Source: Rhizobium sp. GN54
Lineage (GTDB): Bacteria; Pseudomonadota; Alphaproteobacteria; Rhizobiales; Rhizobiaceae
Direction: 5' to 3'
Length of the DNA stretch: 64,000 bases
Assembly: GCF_021026345.1 (NCBI RefSeq)
Contig: NZ_JAJNCZ010000004.1
Coordinates: 372,001 to 436,000 of the forward strand
Shown: piece by piece, positions 17,919-26,551 of the stretch
Position numbering within the stretch: the first letter of the stretch is position 1
How the letters are laid out: each line of letters starts with the position of its first letter
Position numbers and translations under genes: made by a program
The notes under the pieces: model-generated
Database searches by the model: none
What the model was told of the DNA's origin: nothing
The model's input: only the letters and a program-made list of their open reading frames with translations

Positions 17919-18719
17919 ATGGCTCGCTCAGCTCTTCTCAACGTGATGGTCCAGGCCGCCTTCAAGGCCGGCAAGTCGCTCTCGCGCGATTTCGGCGAGG
18001 TGCAGAACCTGCAGGTCTCGCTCAAGGGACCGGGCGACTACGTCTCGCAGGCCGACCGCAAGGCCGAGAAGCTGATCCGCGAGGAACTGCTCAAGGCGCG
18101 GCCGACCTACGGCTTCCTCGGCGAGGAAAGCGAGGAGATCAAGGGCACCGACGGCGCGCATCGCTGGATCGTCGATCCGCTCGACGGCACCACCAACTTC
18201 CTGCACGGCATTCCCTGCTTCGCCTCTTCCATCGCGCTCGAGCGCAATGGCGAGATCGTCGCCGCCGTCGTGCTCAATCCGGCGACGGACGAGCTCTACA
18301 CGGCGGAGAAGGGTGGCGGGGCGTTCCTGAACGACCGCCGGCTGCGCGTGGCCGCCCGCAAGGAACTGTCCGACAGCGTCGTCAGCTGCGGCGTTCCCCA
18401 TCTTGGCCGGGGCAACCACGGCAAGTTCCTGCTGGAACTGCGCCATGTGATGGGCGAAGTCGCCGGCGTCCGCCGGATGGGCGCGGCCTCGCTCGATCTC
18501 GCCTATGTCGCCGCCGGCCGCTTCGACGGCATGTGGGAGCGCGACCTGTCGGCCTGGGACATCGCGGCGGGCATTCTCCTGATCCGCGAGGCCGGCGGCT
18601 TCGTCACCGACATCGACGGCGGCAACGCGATGCTGGAGACGGGAACGCTCGTGGCCGGCAACGAATATATCCGCAAGGCGCTGGCCGACGTCGTCCATCG
18701 TCCGGTCCCCGCCCGCTGA
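17919..18719 (+). CDS. suhB: Inositol-1-monophosphatase family protein
   Basis: 266 residues, magnesium-dependent phosphatase. Motifs: GEESEEI near residue 67, WIVDPLDGTTNFLHG near residue 83 (metal-binding DPLDGT), and WDIAAGILLIREAGG near residue 210. SuhB-type proteins hydrolyse inositol phosphate and in enteric bacteria also join the rRNA antitermination complex; the second role cannot be inferred for this protein. Ribosome site and ATG at 17919 are clear. Confidence 0.93.
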   Translation: MARSALLNVMVQAAFKAGKSLSRDFGEVQNLQVSLKGPGDYVSQADRKAEKLIREELLKARPTYGFLGEESEEIKGTDGAHRWIVDPLDGTTNFLHGIPCFASSIALERNGEIVAAVVLNPATDELYTAEKGGGAFLNDRRLRVAARKELSDSVVSCGVPHLGRGNHGKFLLELRHVMGEVAGVRRMGAASLDLAYVAAGRFDGMWERDLSAWDIAAGILLIREAGGFVTDIDGGNAMLETGTLVAGNEYIRKALADVVHRPVPAR

Positions 18720-18886
18720 GGCTTGCGGACCTTCTCGCGGCAGCCGGCCGCAGCCCCGGCGCGAGGCTGCCGAGCGGTGGCCGGATTGCCGCAAGTCAAT
18801 GGACGTACACCGAAATTCGGCCCTTCAATTCGGCGCAATCTTCCTCTAGGCTCCGCTCTTAGTTGAGAGCAGGAGATGCGGAGACC

Positions 18887-19966
18887 ATGGCAAAGCTGGC
18901 GCTGTCGGAGTGGGAGGAGCCGGCCGGGGACGGGGAGGAATATCCCCACAAGCTGTCGAGTCCCATGCCCTTCTTCTGGACGATGGTGATCTTCCTGATC
19001 ATCGTCGGTTTCGTGGGCGCCATCCTGTTTCGCCAGGCGCATGCGGCCTTCAACAGCAATCCCGGCCTGAACGGCCTGATCATCGGCGTGCTCGTCATCG
19101 GCATCCTGCTGGTGTTCAGCCATGTGCTGTCGCTGCGGCCCGAGGTTCGGTGGTTCAATTCCTTCCGGGCTGCCGGCAGCGCTGAAAAGGTCGGGCGAAA
19201 CCCGGTGCTGCTGGCGCCGATGCGCGCCCTGATCGGCAAGCATCATTCGATCGCGATTTCGACCACGGCCCTTCGCTCCATCCTCGATTCGATCGCGACG
19301 CGGCTCGACGAATCGCGCGACACCTCGCGCTACCTGATCGGCCTGCTCGTCTTTCTCGGGCTGCTCGGCACCTTCTGGGGCCTGCTCGGCACGATCGGCT
19401 CGATCAACACGGTGATCCAGTCGCTCGATGCGGGCGCGGGCACGGCAAACGACGTGCTGTCGGCGCTCAAGGAAGGCCTGTCGGCGCCGCTTTCGGGCAT
19501 GGGCACGGCGTTCTCGACCTCGCTGTTCGGTCTTTCCGGCTCGCTCATCCTCGGCTTTCTCGACCTGCAGGCGGGGCGGGCGCAGAACCGCTTCTACATG
19601 GAACTGGAAAACTGGCTGTCGTCGGTCACCGACGTCTCTTCCGAGGTTTCGCCGGCGCTTGCCGCAAACGGCGAGGCCGCGGACGTCAAGGCGCTGGCCG
19701 AGCAGATTCTGAAGCTTTCGCAGGAGGGCGGGCACAGCCGCTCGACCGCCGCCATGGCGAGCCTTGCCGAAGGCATCCAGGGACTGGTGAAGAACATGCG
19801 CAACGAGCAGCAGATGCTGCGCGACTGGATCGAGGCGCAGCAGGAGGAGGCAAAGGCGCTGCGGCGCACGCTCGACCGGCTGGCGGCGCGCTCGGGAGAC
19901 CTCAACGGCGAACGCGGGTCGGAGCGGAGCCGCGAACGGCTTCGCGATCCGGCAGGGGGCGAATAG
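18887..19966 (+). CDS. MotA/TolQ/ExbB-type proton channel protein (non-flagellar)
   Basis: 359 residues with about four membrane segments: WTMVIFLIIVGFVGAILF near residue 30, GLIIGVLVIGILLVF near residue 65, then LLVFLGLLGTFWGLLGTIGS near residue 150 and the GMGTAFSTSLFGLSGSLIL segment near residue 205, which matches the conserved MotA/TolQ/ExbB core. A long helical cytoplasmic tail follows. Three bases after the stop begins its MotB-like partner. No flagellar genes are near, so this is likely an ion-driven envelope motor distinct from the Tol system also present here. A GGAG site precedes the ATG. Confidence 0.85.
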   Translation: MAKLALSEWEEPAGDGEEYPHKLSSPMPFFWTMVIFLIIVGFVGAILFRQAHAAFNSNPGLNGLIIGVLVIGILLVFSHVLSLRPEVRWFNSFRAAGSAEKVGRNPVLLAPMRALIGKHHSIAISTTALRSILDSIATRLDESRDTSRYLIGLLVFLGLLGTFWGLLGTIGSINTVIQSLDAGAGTANDVLSALKEGLSAPLSGMGTAFSTSLFGLSGSLILGFLDLQAGRAQNRFYMELENWLSSVTDVSSEVSPALAANGEAADVKALAEQILKLSQEGGHSRSTAAMASLAEGIQGLVKNMRNEQQMLRDWIEAQQEEAKALRRTLDRLAARSGDLNGERGSERSRERLRDPAGGE

Positions 19967-19969
19967 CCG

Positions 19970-21001
19970 ATGGCTCTTGCCCGCGCCCGCCGCTCGCACC
20001 GCACCGTCGACTACTGGCCCGGCTTCGTCGATGCGCTGTCGACGCTGCTGCTCGCCATCATGTTCCTGCTCTGCGTGTTCGTGCTCGCCCAGTTCTTCCT
20101 CAGCCGCGAGATCACCGGCAAGGACGAGGTGCTCGACCGGCTGACGAGCCAGGTGAACGAACTGACCCAGCTTCTGGCGCTCGAGAAGAGCGGCAAGCAG
20201 GACCTGGAGGATTCGCTCGTCAACCTGCAGGCATCGCTCGCCGAATCGGAAGGCGAGCGCTCGCGCCTGCAGCAGATCCTCAACCAGGGGGCCGGCGCAT
20301 CGGATGCCGCCAATGCCAGGATTTCGGAGCTGAACGAGACGGTCGACAGCGAACGGCAGGTGTCAGCGCGGGCGATGAGCCAGATCGAACTGCTCAACCA
20401 GCAGATCGCCGCCTTGCGCAGCCAGATCGCAGCGGTCGAGGGCGCGCTCCAGGCGTCCGAGGCGAAGGACGCGTCCTCGCAGGCCAAGATCGCCGACCTC
20501 GGCCGCCGGCTCAACGTCGCGCTCGCACAGCGGGTGCAGGAGCTGAACCGGTATCGTTCCGACTTCTTCGGTCGGCTGCGCGAGATCCTGTCCGACCGGG
20601 AGAACATCCGCATCGTCGGCGACCGCTTCGTGTTCCAGTCGGAAGTGCTGTTTCCATCGGGCGGCAGCAACCTGAACCCGGAAGGGCAGGCCGAGATGCA
20701 GAAGCTGGCTGCGGCGCTCCTCGACCTCGCCAAGGAGATTCCGCCGGAGATCAACTGGGTGTTGCGCGTCGACGGGCATACCGACAACGTCCCGCTTTCG
20801 GGAACGGGGCGCTACGTCGACAACTGGGAGCTTTCCTCGGCGCGCGCGACCTCGGTGGTGAAGTTCCTGGTCGCCAACGGCGTCCCGGCAGACCGCCTCG
20901 TCGCCGCCGGCTTCGGCGAATACCAGCCGCTGGCCCCGGGCGAAAGCCCGGAGGCGCGCGCCACCAACCGTCGCATCGAACTGAAGCTGACGGAGAAGTA
21001 G
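19970..21001 (+). CDS. MotB/OmpA-type peptidoglycan-binding motor partner
   Basis: 343 residues. A single membrane helix (LSTLLLAIMFLLCVFVLAQFF, near residue 25) is preceded by the VDYWPGFVDALS segment, with an aspartate at the membrane border as in MotB. About 170 residues of coiled coil follow, then a C-terminal OmpA-like domain with DGHTDNVPL near residue 262 and ATNRRIELKL at the end. With the preceding gene it should form a stator-like unit anchored to the cell wall. The coiled coil is longer than in flagellar MotB and there is no plug-like segment that I can recognise. Confidence 0.85.
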   Translation: MALARARRSHRTVDYWPGFVDALSTLLLAIMFLLCVFVLAQFFLSREITGKDEVLDRLTSQVNELTQLLALEKSGKQDLEDSLVNLQASLAESEGERSRLQQILNQGAGASDAANARISELNETVDSERQVSARAMSQIELLNQQIAALRSQIAAVEGALQASEAKDASSQAKIADLGRRLNVALAQRVQELNRYRSDFFGRLREILSDRENIRIVGDRFVFQSEVLFPSGGSNLNPEGQAEMQKLAAALLDLAKEIPPEINWVLRVDGHTDNVPLSGTGRYVDNWELSSARATSVVKFLVANGVPADRLVAAGFGEYQPLAPGESPEARATNRRIELKLTEK

Positions 21002-21079
21002 GCGCGACGACGGCCGTGTTTGCGGATCTTGTTGCCCTGCGCTCCGGAATCGCCCTCATCGCCTCGCTGCGCGCCGGCA

Positions 21080-21239
21080 CTTCTCCCCGGTGGGGAGAAG
21101 AGGCAAGGGCAGCGGAGTCGGGCTATGGCCGGTTTTGCGCTCGCCGCAGATCCGGCGTGACCTTTGGACTGGCTGACGGCCGCGCTCTCCCTCTTCTCCC
21201 CATCGGGGAGAAGGTGGCCCGAAGGGCCGGATGAGGGGG
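21080..21239. repeat. RIME-like composite palindromic element
   Basis: Fills the 393-base gap between the MotB-like gene and the flavoprotein gene. It has two near-identical palindromes of the form CTTCTCCCC-N-GGGGAGAAG at 21080-21100 and 21193-21213, the second followed by GGCCCGAAGGGCC and GGATGAGGGGG. This matches the rhizobial intergenic mosaic (RIME) pattern as I know it. About 90 bases of non-palindromic sequence lie between the palindromes. No gene is visible from 21002 to 21394. Confidence 0.75.
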
Positions 21240-21394
21240 CTGCCGCGGCCGCAACGCAGGCCGGATCGTCGACCGACAGGACGCAATCCGCATCTTCGCC
21301 ATTGGGTCCCACTCTCCTGCCGCCGTGATTTCCGCATTGCCCTTACGCTGACGTGTGCGTAACTTCCCGCCGGGGACAGCTTGGGAGGGTGTGC

Positions 21395-23038
21395 ATGGAT
21401 TGCGATGTGCTGGTGATCGGTGCGGGGCTTGCGAGTCTCGTCGCGGCGAGCGAAGCCGTCGACCGGGGGCTGCGGGTCACCATCGTCGATCAGGAGGGGG
21501 AGCAGAACCTCGGCGGCCAGGCGTTCTGGTCGCTCGGCGGGCTCTTCTTCGTCGACAGTCCCGAGCAGCGGCGCATGCGCATCCGCGACAGCCGCGACCT
21601 CGCACGGCAGGACTGGCTCGGCTCGGCCCAGTTCGATCGTCCGGAGGATCACTGGCCGCGGCTGTGGGCGGACGCCTATCTCGATTTCGCCGCCGGCGAG
21701 AAGCGCGCCTGGCTGCATGCGCAGGGCATGCGCTGGTTTCCGGTCGTCGGCTGGGCCGAACGCGGCGGCAGCCTCGCTTCGGGCCACGGCAATTCCGTGC
21801 CGCGCTTCCATGTGACCTGGGGGACGGGGCCGGGCGTGCTGGCGCCGTTCGTGCGGCGGGTGCGGGAGGCGGAGGCCAAGGGGCGGCTGTCGTTGTGCTT
21901 CCGCCATCAGGTCGACCGGCTGATCGTCACCGACGGCGCGGTCCGCGGCGCGGCGGGCACGGTCCTCAAGGACGACGGCGCCGGGCGCGGCAGGACGAGT
22001 TCGCGCGAGGCGATCGGGGCGTTCTCGATCTCGGCGGATGCGGTCATCGTCGCTTCCGGCGGCATCGGCGGCAACCACGAGCTGGTGCGCCGGAACTGGC
22101 CGGTCGGTCGCCTCGGCGCGCCGCCTGAAACGATGGTCAGCGGCGTGCCGCATCATGTCGACGGGCGGATGCTGGCGATCTCGCAGGACGCCGGCGGCTC
22201 CGTCATCAACAGCGACCGGATGTGGCACTATACCGAGGGTTTGCGTAACTGGGATCCCGTCTGGCCGAACCACGGCATCCGCATCCTCCCTGGGCCGTCG
22301 TCGCTCTGGTTCGACGCGGACGGCAACCGTTTCGCCGCGCCCGCCATGCCGGGCTACGATACGCTGGGAACGCTGAAGGCGATCAGGGCTTCCGGCCACG
22401 ACTACAGCTGGTTCATCCTGACCAGGGCGATCATCAAGAAGGAGTTCGCGTTGTCCGGTTCGGAGCAGAACCCGGACCTGACCGGCAAGGATATTCGCCT
22501 GCTTTTGAAGCGGCTGGGCCCGAAGCCACCGGGTCCCGTGCAGGCCTTCATGGACAAGGGCGAGGATTTCATCGTCCGCGACACCCTGGAAGATCTCGTC
22601 GAGGGGATGAACAGGCTCGCCGGTGCCGCACGGCTCGATCCCGTCCATATCCGCGCCCAGGTCGAGGCACGCGACCGGGAAGTGGCCAATGCGTTTTCCA
22701 AGGACGCGCAGGTGACGGCGATCCGCGGCGCGCGCGGCTATCTGGGCGATCGACTGATGCGCACGGCGCGGCCGCATCGCATCCTCGATCCGAAGGCGGG
22801 ACCGCTGATCGCGGTGCGCCTCCACCTGCTGACGCGCAAGACGCTCGGCGGGCTGCAGACCGACCTGTCGGGCCGGGTGCTGGAATTGTCGGGCGCGCCC
22901 GTTCCGGGGCTCTATGCGGCCGGCGAGGTGGCCGGTTTCGGCGGCGGCGGCGTGCATGGGTACAATGCGCTGGAGGGGACGTTCCTCGGCGGCTGCCTCT
23001 TTTCCGGTCGCGTCGCGGGGCGCAGCGTCTGCGCCTGA
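21395..23038 (+). CDS. FAD-binding dehydrogenase (fumarate reductase/KSTD-like)
   Basis: 547 residues. N-terminal Rossmann motif VLVIGAGLASLVAASEA, then GGQAFWSLGGLFFVDSPEQRRMRI near residue 45, VIVASGGIGGNHELVRRNWP near residue 220, and the C-terminal GLYAAGEVAGFGGGGVHGYNALEG motif that closes over FAD. The GGGAGGG site at 21383-21389 supports the ATG at 21395. This is the succinate-dehydrogenase/fumarate-reductase flavoprotein superfamily, commonly annotated FAD-binding dehydrogenase; the substrate is unknown (ketosteroid and other unsaturated substrates occur in relatives). It is a single gene, convergent with an ABC exporter. Confidence 0.88.
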   Translation: MDCDVLVIGAGLASLVAASEAVDRGLRVTIVDQEGEQNLGGQAFWSLGGLFFVDSPEQRRMRIRDSRDLARQDWLGSAQFDRPEDHWPRLWADAYLDFAAGEKRAWLHAQGMRWFPVVGWAERGGSLASGHGNSVPRFHVTWGTGPGVLAPFVRRVREAEAKGRLSLCFRHQVDRLIVTDGAVRGAAGTVLKDDGAGRGRTSSREAIGAFSISADAVIVASGGIGGNHELVRRNWPVGRLGAPPETMVSGVPHHVDGRMLAISQDAGGSVINSDRMWHYTEGLRNWDPVWPNHGIRILPGPSSLWFDADGNRFAAPAMPGYDTLGTLKAIRASGHDYSWFILTRAIIKKEFALSGSEQNPDLTGKDIRLLLKRLGPKPPGPVQAFMDKGEDFIVRDTLEDLVEGMNRLAGAARLDPVHIRAQVEARDREVANAFSKDAQVTAIRGARGYLGDRLMRTARPHRILDPKAGPLIAVRLHLLTRKTLGGLQTDLSGRVLELSGAPVPGLYAAGEVAGFGGGGVHGYNALEGTFLGGCLFSGRVAGRSVCA

Positions 23039-23080
23039 TTCAGGTCCGCCCTTGAGGAAGGTTGACGGCAGCCTGCCAAC

Positions 23081-25003
23081 TCAGAGAGCGGCGGCTGCCC
23101 GTTCCTCTGCGCCATGGTCGAATTGCAGCCGGGCCAGCCTGGCGTAGAGGCCGCCCTGGCGGACGAGCGACTGGTGCGTGCCTTCCTCGACGATACGGCC
23201 ATGTTCCATGACGAGGATCCGGTCCGCCTTGAGCACGGTTGCGAGCCTGTGGGCGATGACGATCGTCGTGCGCTGCCCCATCAGTTCGTCCAGCGCCTTC
23301 TGCACCAGCGTCTCGCTCTCGGCATCGAGTGCGGAGGTCGCCTCGTCGAGCAGAAGCAGCGGCGCGTCCTTCAGGATCGCGCGCGCAATCGCGATGCGCT
23401 GCCGCTGGCCACCGGACAGGGTGATGCCGCGCTCGCCGACCATGGTATCGAAGCCGTCCTCGAGCCGGTTGATGAATTCTTCCGCCTGCGCGGCCCTGGC
23501 GGCTGCGACCACGCGCTCGCGCGAGACGCCGGGCATGCCGAAGGCGATGTTGTCGGCGACCGTGGAAGCGAAGATCGTCACGTCCTGCGGCACCACCGCC
23601 ATGCGGCTGCGGACCTCTTGCGGATCGGCCGTGCGCAGGTCGACGCCGTCCATCCGCACGGTGCCGCTGGTCGGGTCGTAGTAGCGCAGCACGAGCGACA
23701 GGATCGTGCTCTTGCCGGCGCCCGAGGGGCCGACGACGGCCACCGTCTCGCCGGGCCTGATGGCAAACGACAGGCCGTTCAGGCTGCGGTAGCCGGGGCG
23801 CGAGGGGTAGGAGAAATGCACGTCCGCGAATTCCAGCGCGCCGCGACCGGGAGCGGGCAGGGCGACGGGATCGGCAGGCGCGGTGATGGCGGGCTTCTCG
23901 TGGAGGAGTTCCGTCAGTCGCTCTGCAGCGCCGGAGGCTTGCGAAAGTTCGCCCCAGACCTCCGACAGCGAGCCGAGGCTGCCGGCGGCGAAGACGGAAT
24001 AGAGCAGGAACTGCCCGAGCGTGCCCGCGGTGATGTTGCCGGAGAGCACGTCCTGCGCGCCGAACCAGAGCACGGCGACGACGCTGCCGAAGATCATGGC
24101 GATGGCAAATCCGGTCAGGAAGGCGCGGGCGAGAACGGCCGAGCGCGCCGCCCCGAAGGCGTTCTCCACCGCCGCGCCGAAGCGGGAGCGGGCGGCGGGC
24201 TCGGCGTTGAAGGCCTGCACGGTGCGCGCCGCGCCGATCACCTCGCCGGCATAGGCCGACGCCGAGGCGAGCGTGTCCTGCGCCTGCCGCGAGCGGCGGC
24301 GCACGGAGCGGCCGAACGCGACGAGCGGGAAGACGATGATCGGGATGGCGGCGAGCACGAGGCTGGAGAGCTTCGGGCTCGTGACGATCATCATGGCGAT
24401 GGCGCCGAAACAGAGGATCAGGTTGCGCAGGGCCACCGATGCGGTCGCGCCGACGGCGGACTTGATCTGCGTCGTGTCGGCCGTCAGCCGCGAGACGATC
24501 TCGCCGGACTGGTTCCGGTCGAAGAAGGCGGGCGACAGCTTGGTGACGTGATCGAAGACCTCGCGGCGCAGGTCGGAGACGATCCGCTCGCCGAGGGTAA
24601 TGACGAAATAGTAGCGGAAGGCGCTCGCCAGCGCGAGCACGATCGCCAGCGCGAACAGCATCATGAAATAGGTGTCGATGAAGCCGGCGTCGGCCCCGGA
24701 GAAGCCGTGGTCGATCATCCGGCGCACGGCGGTCGGCAGCGCGAGCGTGGTAACGGCGGCGGCGACGAGCGCGATGCCGGCGCCGGCGACGAGGCCGCGG
24801 TAGCGGGCGAGGTAGGGCAAAAGCGTCGCAAGCGGCTTCAGGGATTTGCGCTCGCCCTTGCGGGCAGGGCCGGCTGCAGTTCCGGCATCGGGGCCGGCTT
24901 GTGTCTCTGTGCTCACGTCCACCTCGTCCGTTGCCGGGACCCCGGGGCCGAAATCTCTTTCGGCTCTTGTTATCCCGCCGGCCTTCATGTATAGGCTCGC
25001 CAT
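23081..25003 (-). CDS. ABC exporter, fused membrane and ATPase domains
   Basis: 640-residue half transporter. About 55 residues of polar N-terminus precede six membrane helices (residues 60-350), then the ATPase domain: Walker A GPSGAGKST near residue 430, signature LSGGQRQRIAIARA near residue 535, Walker B LLLLDEATSALDAES, and the switch histidine in IAHRLA. Architecture is MsbA/lipid-A-exporter-like, and it should work as a homodimer. Substrate is not inferable; lipid, peptide or drug export are all possible. Read divergently from rpmE. Confidence 0.9.
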   Translation of the reverse strand: MASLYMKAGGITRAERDFGPGVPATDEVDVSTETQAGPDAGTAAGPARKGERKSLKPLATLLPYLARYRGLVAGAGIALVAAAVTTLALPTAVRRMIDHGFSGADAGFIDTYFMMLFALAIVLALASAFRYYFVITLGERIVSDLRREVFDHVTKLSPAFFDRNQSGEIVSRLTADTTQIKSAVGATASVALRNLILCFGAIAMMIVTSPKLSSLVLAAIPIIVFPLVAFGRSVRRRSRQAQDTLASASAYAGEVIGAARTVQAFNAEPAARSRFGAAVENAFGAARSAVLARAFLTGFAIAMIFGSVVAVLWFGAQDVLSGNITAGTLGQFLLYSVFAAGSLGSLSEVWGELSQASGAAERLTELLHEKPAITAPADPVALPAPGRGALEFADVHFSYPSRPGYRSLNGLSFAIRPGETVAVVGPSGAGKSTILSLVLRYYDPTSGTVRMDGVDLRTADPQEVRSRMAVVPQDVTIFASTVADNIAFGMPGVSRERVVAAARAAQAEEFINRLEDGFDTMVGERGITLSGGQRQRIAIARAILKDAPLLLLDEATSALDAESETLVQKALDELMGQRTTIVIAHRLATVLKADRILVMEHGRIVEEGTHQSLVRQGGLYARLARLQFDHGAEERAAAAL

Positions 25004-25112
25004 CGAATTGGGAAGCCGCTGGCCTGATGGGTCGCGGCTTCATTTACGTCTTTGACCCGGCTGCCGCAACCGATTGCGACAAAAGGTCTCCGGAACATGC
25101 AGGAAGATTGTC

Positions 25113-25334
25113 ATGAAGGCTGATATCCATCCCCAATACCACACCATCAAGGTCGTCATGACCGACGGCACCGAGTACGAGACCCGTTCGACCTGGGGTT
25201 CCGAAGGCGCGGTCATGAACCTCGAAATCGACCCGAAGTCCCATCCGGCATGGACGGGCGGCAACCAGCAGCTCATGGACCGCGGCGGCCGCGTCTCCAA
25301 GTTCAAGAAGCGCTTCGAAGGCCTCGGCCTCTAA
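25113..25334 (+). CDS. rpmE: 50S ribosomal protein L31, cysteine-free form
   Basis: 73 residues, [29 protein letters not shown], with KRFEGLGL at the end. It lacks the CxxC zinc pair of the zinc-binding L31. An in-frame upstream start at 25074 exists but the 25113 ATG gives the canonical N-terminus. Followed at once by a strong terminator. Confidence 0.96.
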   Translation: MKADIHPQYHTIKVVMTDGTEYETRSTWGSEGAVMNLEIDPKSHPAWTGGNQQLMDRGGRVSKFKKRFEGLGL

Positions 25335-25360
25335 GCCTTTCGCCGATTGCGATTCTGACG

Positions 25361-25385
25361 AAGCCCGGGCCCGCCCGGGCTTTTT
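25361..25385 (+). terminator. rpmE terminator
   Basis: Stem GCCCGGGC/GCCCGGGC (self-complementary arms with a CC loop) followed by five T; 27 bases after the rpmE stop. Confidence 0.9.
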
Positions 25386-25412
25386 GCGTTTGCAGGATCA
25401 TCAAGCCGGCAA

Positions 25413-25435
25413 CAAAAAACCCGGCCAAGGCCGGG
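25413..25435 (-). terminator. rcdA terminator
   Basis: On the minus strand, stem CCCGGCC/GGCCGGG with loop TT followed by six T. It lies 30 bases after the rcdA stop. Confidence 0.88.
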
Positions 25436-25465
25436 TTCGGATGTCGCCAATGGCTTTCCCGCCGA

Positions 25466-25984
25466 TCAAGTGTTGCTGAAGGCGGTCTGCAGCAGGCTGA
25501 GCTGGGCCTGGACGCTGTTCTGGTTGTCCGGCACGAAGGCCTGGGCTTCCTGCGGGCGGTACATCTCGCGATCGAGCAGGGCGACGCGGTTCTGCAGGCG
25601 CAGCGAGCGCTCGACGAGATCGCGGAAGGATTCCGGCAGGTCGTGCCAGCCGGGTGCTGCACGATCGACGTTGAAGCCGTCGAGGCGGACCTTGCTCTTT
25701 TCCGAAAGGACCTGGTCGCGGGTCATCTCGCCGTTGTTGACGGCGCGCTGCAACAGCAGCCAGGACGCCATCTGCATCAGGCGGGTGGTAAGTCGCATGG
25801 ATTCGGCGGCGTAGAGGACCGACGCCATGCGCGGCAGCACCTTGGCGGCCTGGCGGCCGGGGCCGTCGAGATAGGTTGCCGTTTCCTCGACCAGACCCAT
25901 GCCCTCGGCATAGAGGTTCTTGAACTGCGACGAGGTGGCGACGTGACCAGCGAAGCTGACGGTATTCAATCCTCTTTCGGACAT
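25466..25984 (-). CDS. rcdA: Protease adaptor RcdA (DUF1465)
   Basis: 172-residue helical protein of the DUF1465/RcdA family: TSSQFKNLYAEGMGLVEETA near residue 18, then MRLTTRLMQMASWLLLQRAV near residue 63 and a disordered C-terminus rich in Gln/Asn. In Caulobacter RcdA is an adaptor that, with CpdR and PopA, directs ClpXP to degrade CtrA and other substrates, and the related protein is important in Sinorhizobium cell-cycle control (from knowledge of the family). The ATG at 25984 is chosen because the upstream frame has no family-like residues. Two perfect CtrA-type boxes lie upstream (122 and 306 bases before the ATG). Confidence 0.88.
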   Translation of the reverse strand: MSERGLNTVSFAGHVATSSQFKNLYAEGMGLVEETATYLDGPGRQAAKVLPRMASVLYAAESMRLTTRLMQMASWLLLQRAVNNGEMTRDQVLSEKSKVRLDGFNVDRAAPGWHDLPESFRDLVERSLRLQNRVALLDREMYRPQEAQAFVPDNQNSVQAQLSLLQTAFSNT

Positions 25985-26105
25985 GGCCCCATTTCCCGTT
26001 GACGCATCACAATTCAGGTAACCCGCATCGGTGGAAAAGGGTTCCACAGGTCGGGTTTTCATGCAGGTACGATGGAGGCATAGCCCATTTCGCGCAAGCA
26101 CGATC

Positions 26106-26120
26106 TTAAGAAAGGGTTAA
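26106..26120. promoter_or_regulatory. Perfect CtrA box upstream of rcdA
   Basis: TTAA-GAAAGGG-TTAA, exact match to the CtrA consensus TTAA-N7-TTAA, 122 bases upstream of the rcdA start codon and downstream of the DUF1192-side terminator, so it is well placed to control rcdA. Confidence 0.75.
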
Positions 26121-26163
26121 TCTCCACAATTCTTTACAACGGCTTGGGACAGGTGGGAAGAGC

Positions 26164-26194
26164 ACAAAAAAAGAGCCGCGGGAAAGCGGCTCTC
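26164..26194 (-). terminator. Terminator of the MFS-DUF1192 operon
   Basis: Minus-strand stem GAGCCGC/GCGGCTC with loop TTTCCC followed by seven T. Separates the DUF1192 transcript from the rcdA promoter region. The 378-base gap 25985-26362 otherwise holds two CtrA boxes and no gene. Confidence 0.88.
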
Positions 26195-26289
26195 AAGGTA
26201 AAACAGGGAGAAAATCAGACCCATTCCCCAAGCGGCGAAAATGTCTGAGTCCGGACGGGTCCGGACATGCGATTAATAGCTGATGAAGC

Positions 26290-26304
26290 TTAACGCCCGG
26301 TTAA
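26290..26304. promoter_or_regulatory. Second perfect CtrA box
   Basis: TTAA-CGCCCGG-TTAA, also an exact TTAA-N7-TTAA match, 58 bases beyond the DUF1192 stop and 306 bases upstream of rcdA. The terminator at 26164-26194 lies between this box and rcdA, so its direct target is unclear. Confidence 0.55.
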
Positions 26305-26362
26305 CTTTGATGCCCGTCCGGTCTTCGCCGTGTCGTCTTTTCCTGGCGGCGGGCGCCGCCGG

Positions 26363-26551
26363 TCAGCGGAAGAACTTTTCCGCGGCCGAGCGGCTCGCGC
26401 CCTTGCGGGCCTTCTCCTCCTCCAGCCTCGCGATCTCCGCCTTCAGGAGGTCGATGCGCTGGGCTAGTTCGTCCGCCGAAAGCAGCGACAGGTCGCAGCC
26501 GATCTCGTGAGCCACCTTGCGGGCGGGGCGGTCTTCGTCGTTGATGCTCAT
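26363..26551 (-). CDS. DUF1192 family protein
   Basis: 62 residues: MSINDEDRPARK, then GCDLSLLSADELAQRIDLLKAEIARLE, a short amphipathic coiled coil typical of DUF1192, and a basic tail ending KFFR. Its start overlaps the MFS transporter stop by four bases (ATGA), so it is translated from the same mRNA. Function unknown. Confidence 0.93.
   Translation of the reverse strand: MSINDEDRPARKVAHEIGCDLSLLSADELAQRIDLLKAEIARLEEEKARKGASRSAAEKFFR

Noticed and set aside
18887-21001. Zorya-type anti-phage system (ZorA/ZorB resemble MotA/MotB)
   Set aside because: No ZorC, ZorD or ZorE partner follows; the neighbours are a flavin dehydrogenase and an ABC exporter. The pair is better called a MotAB-like envelope motor.
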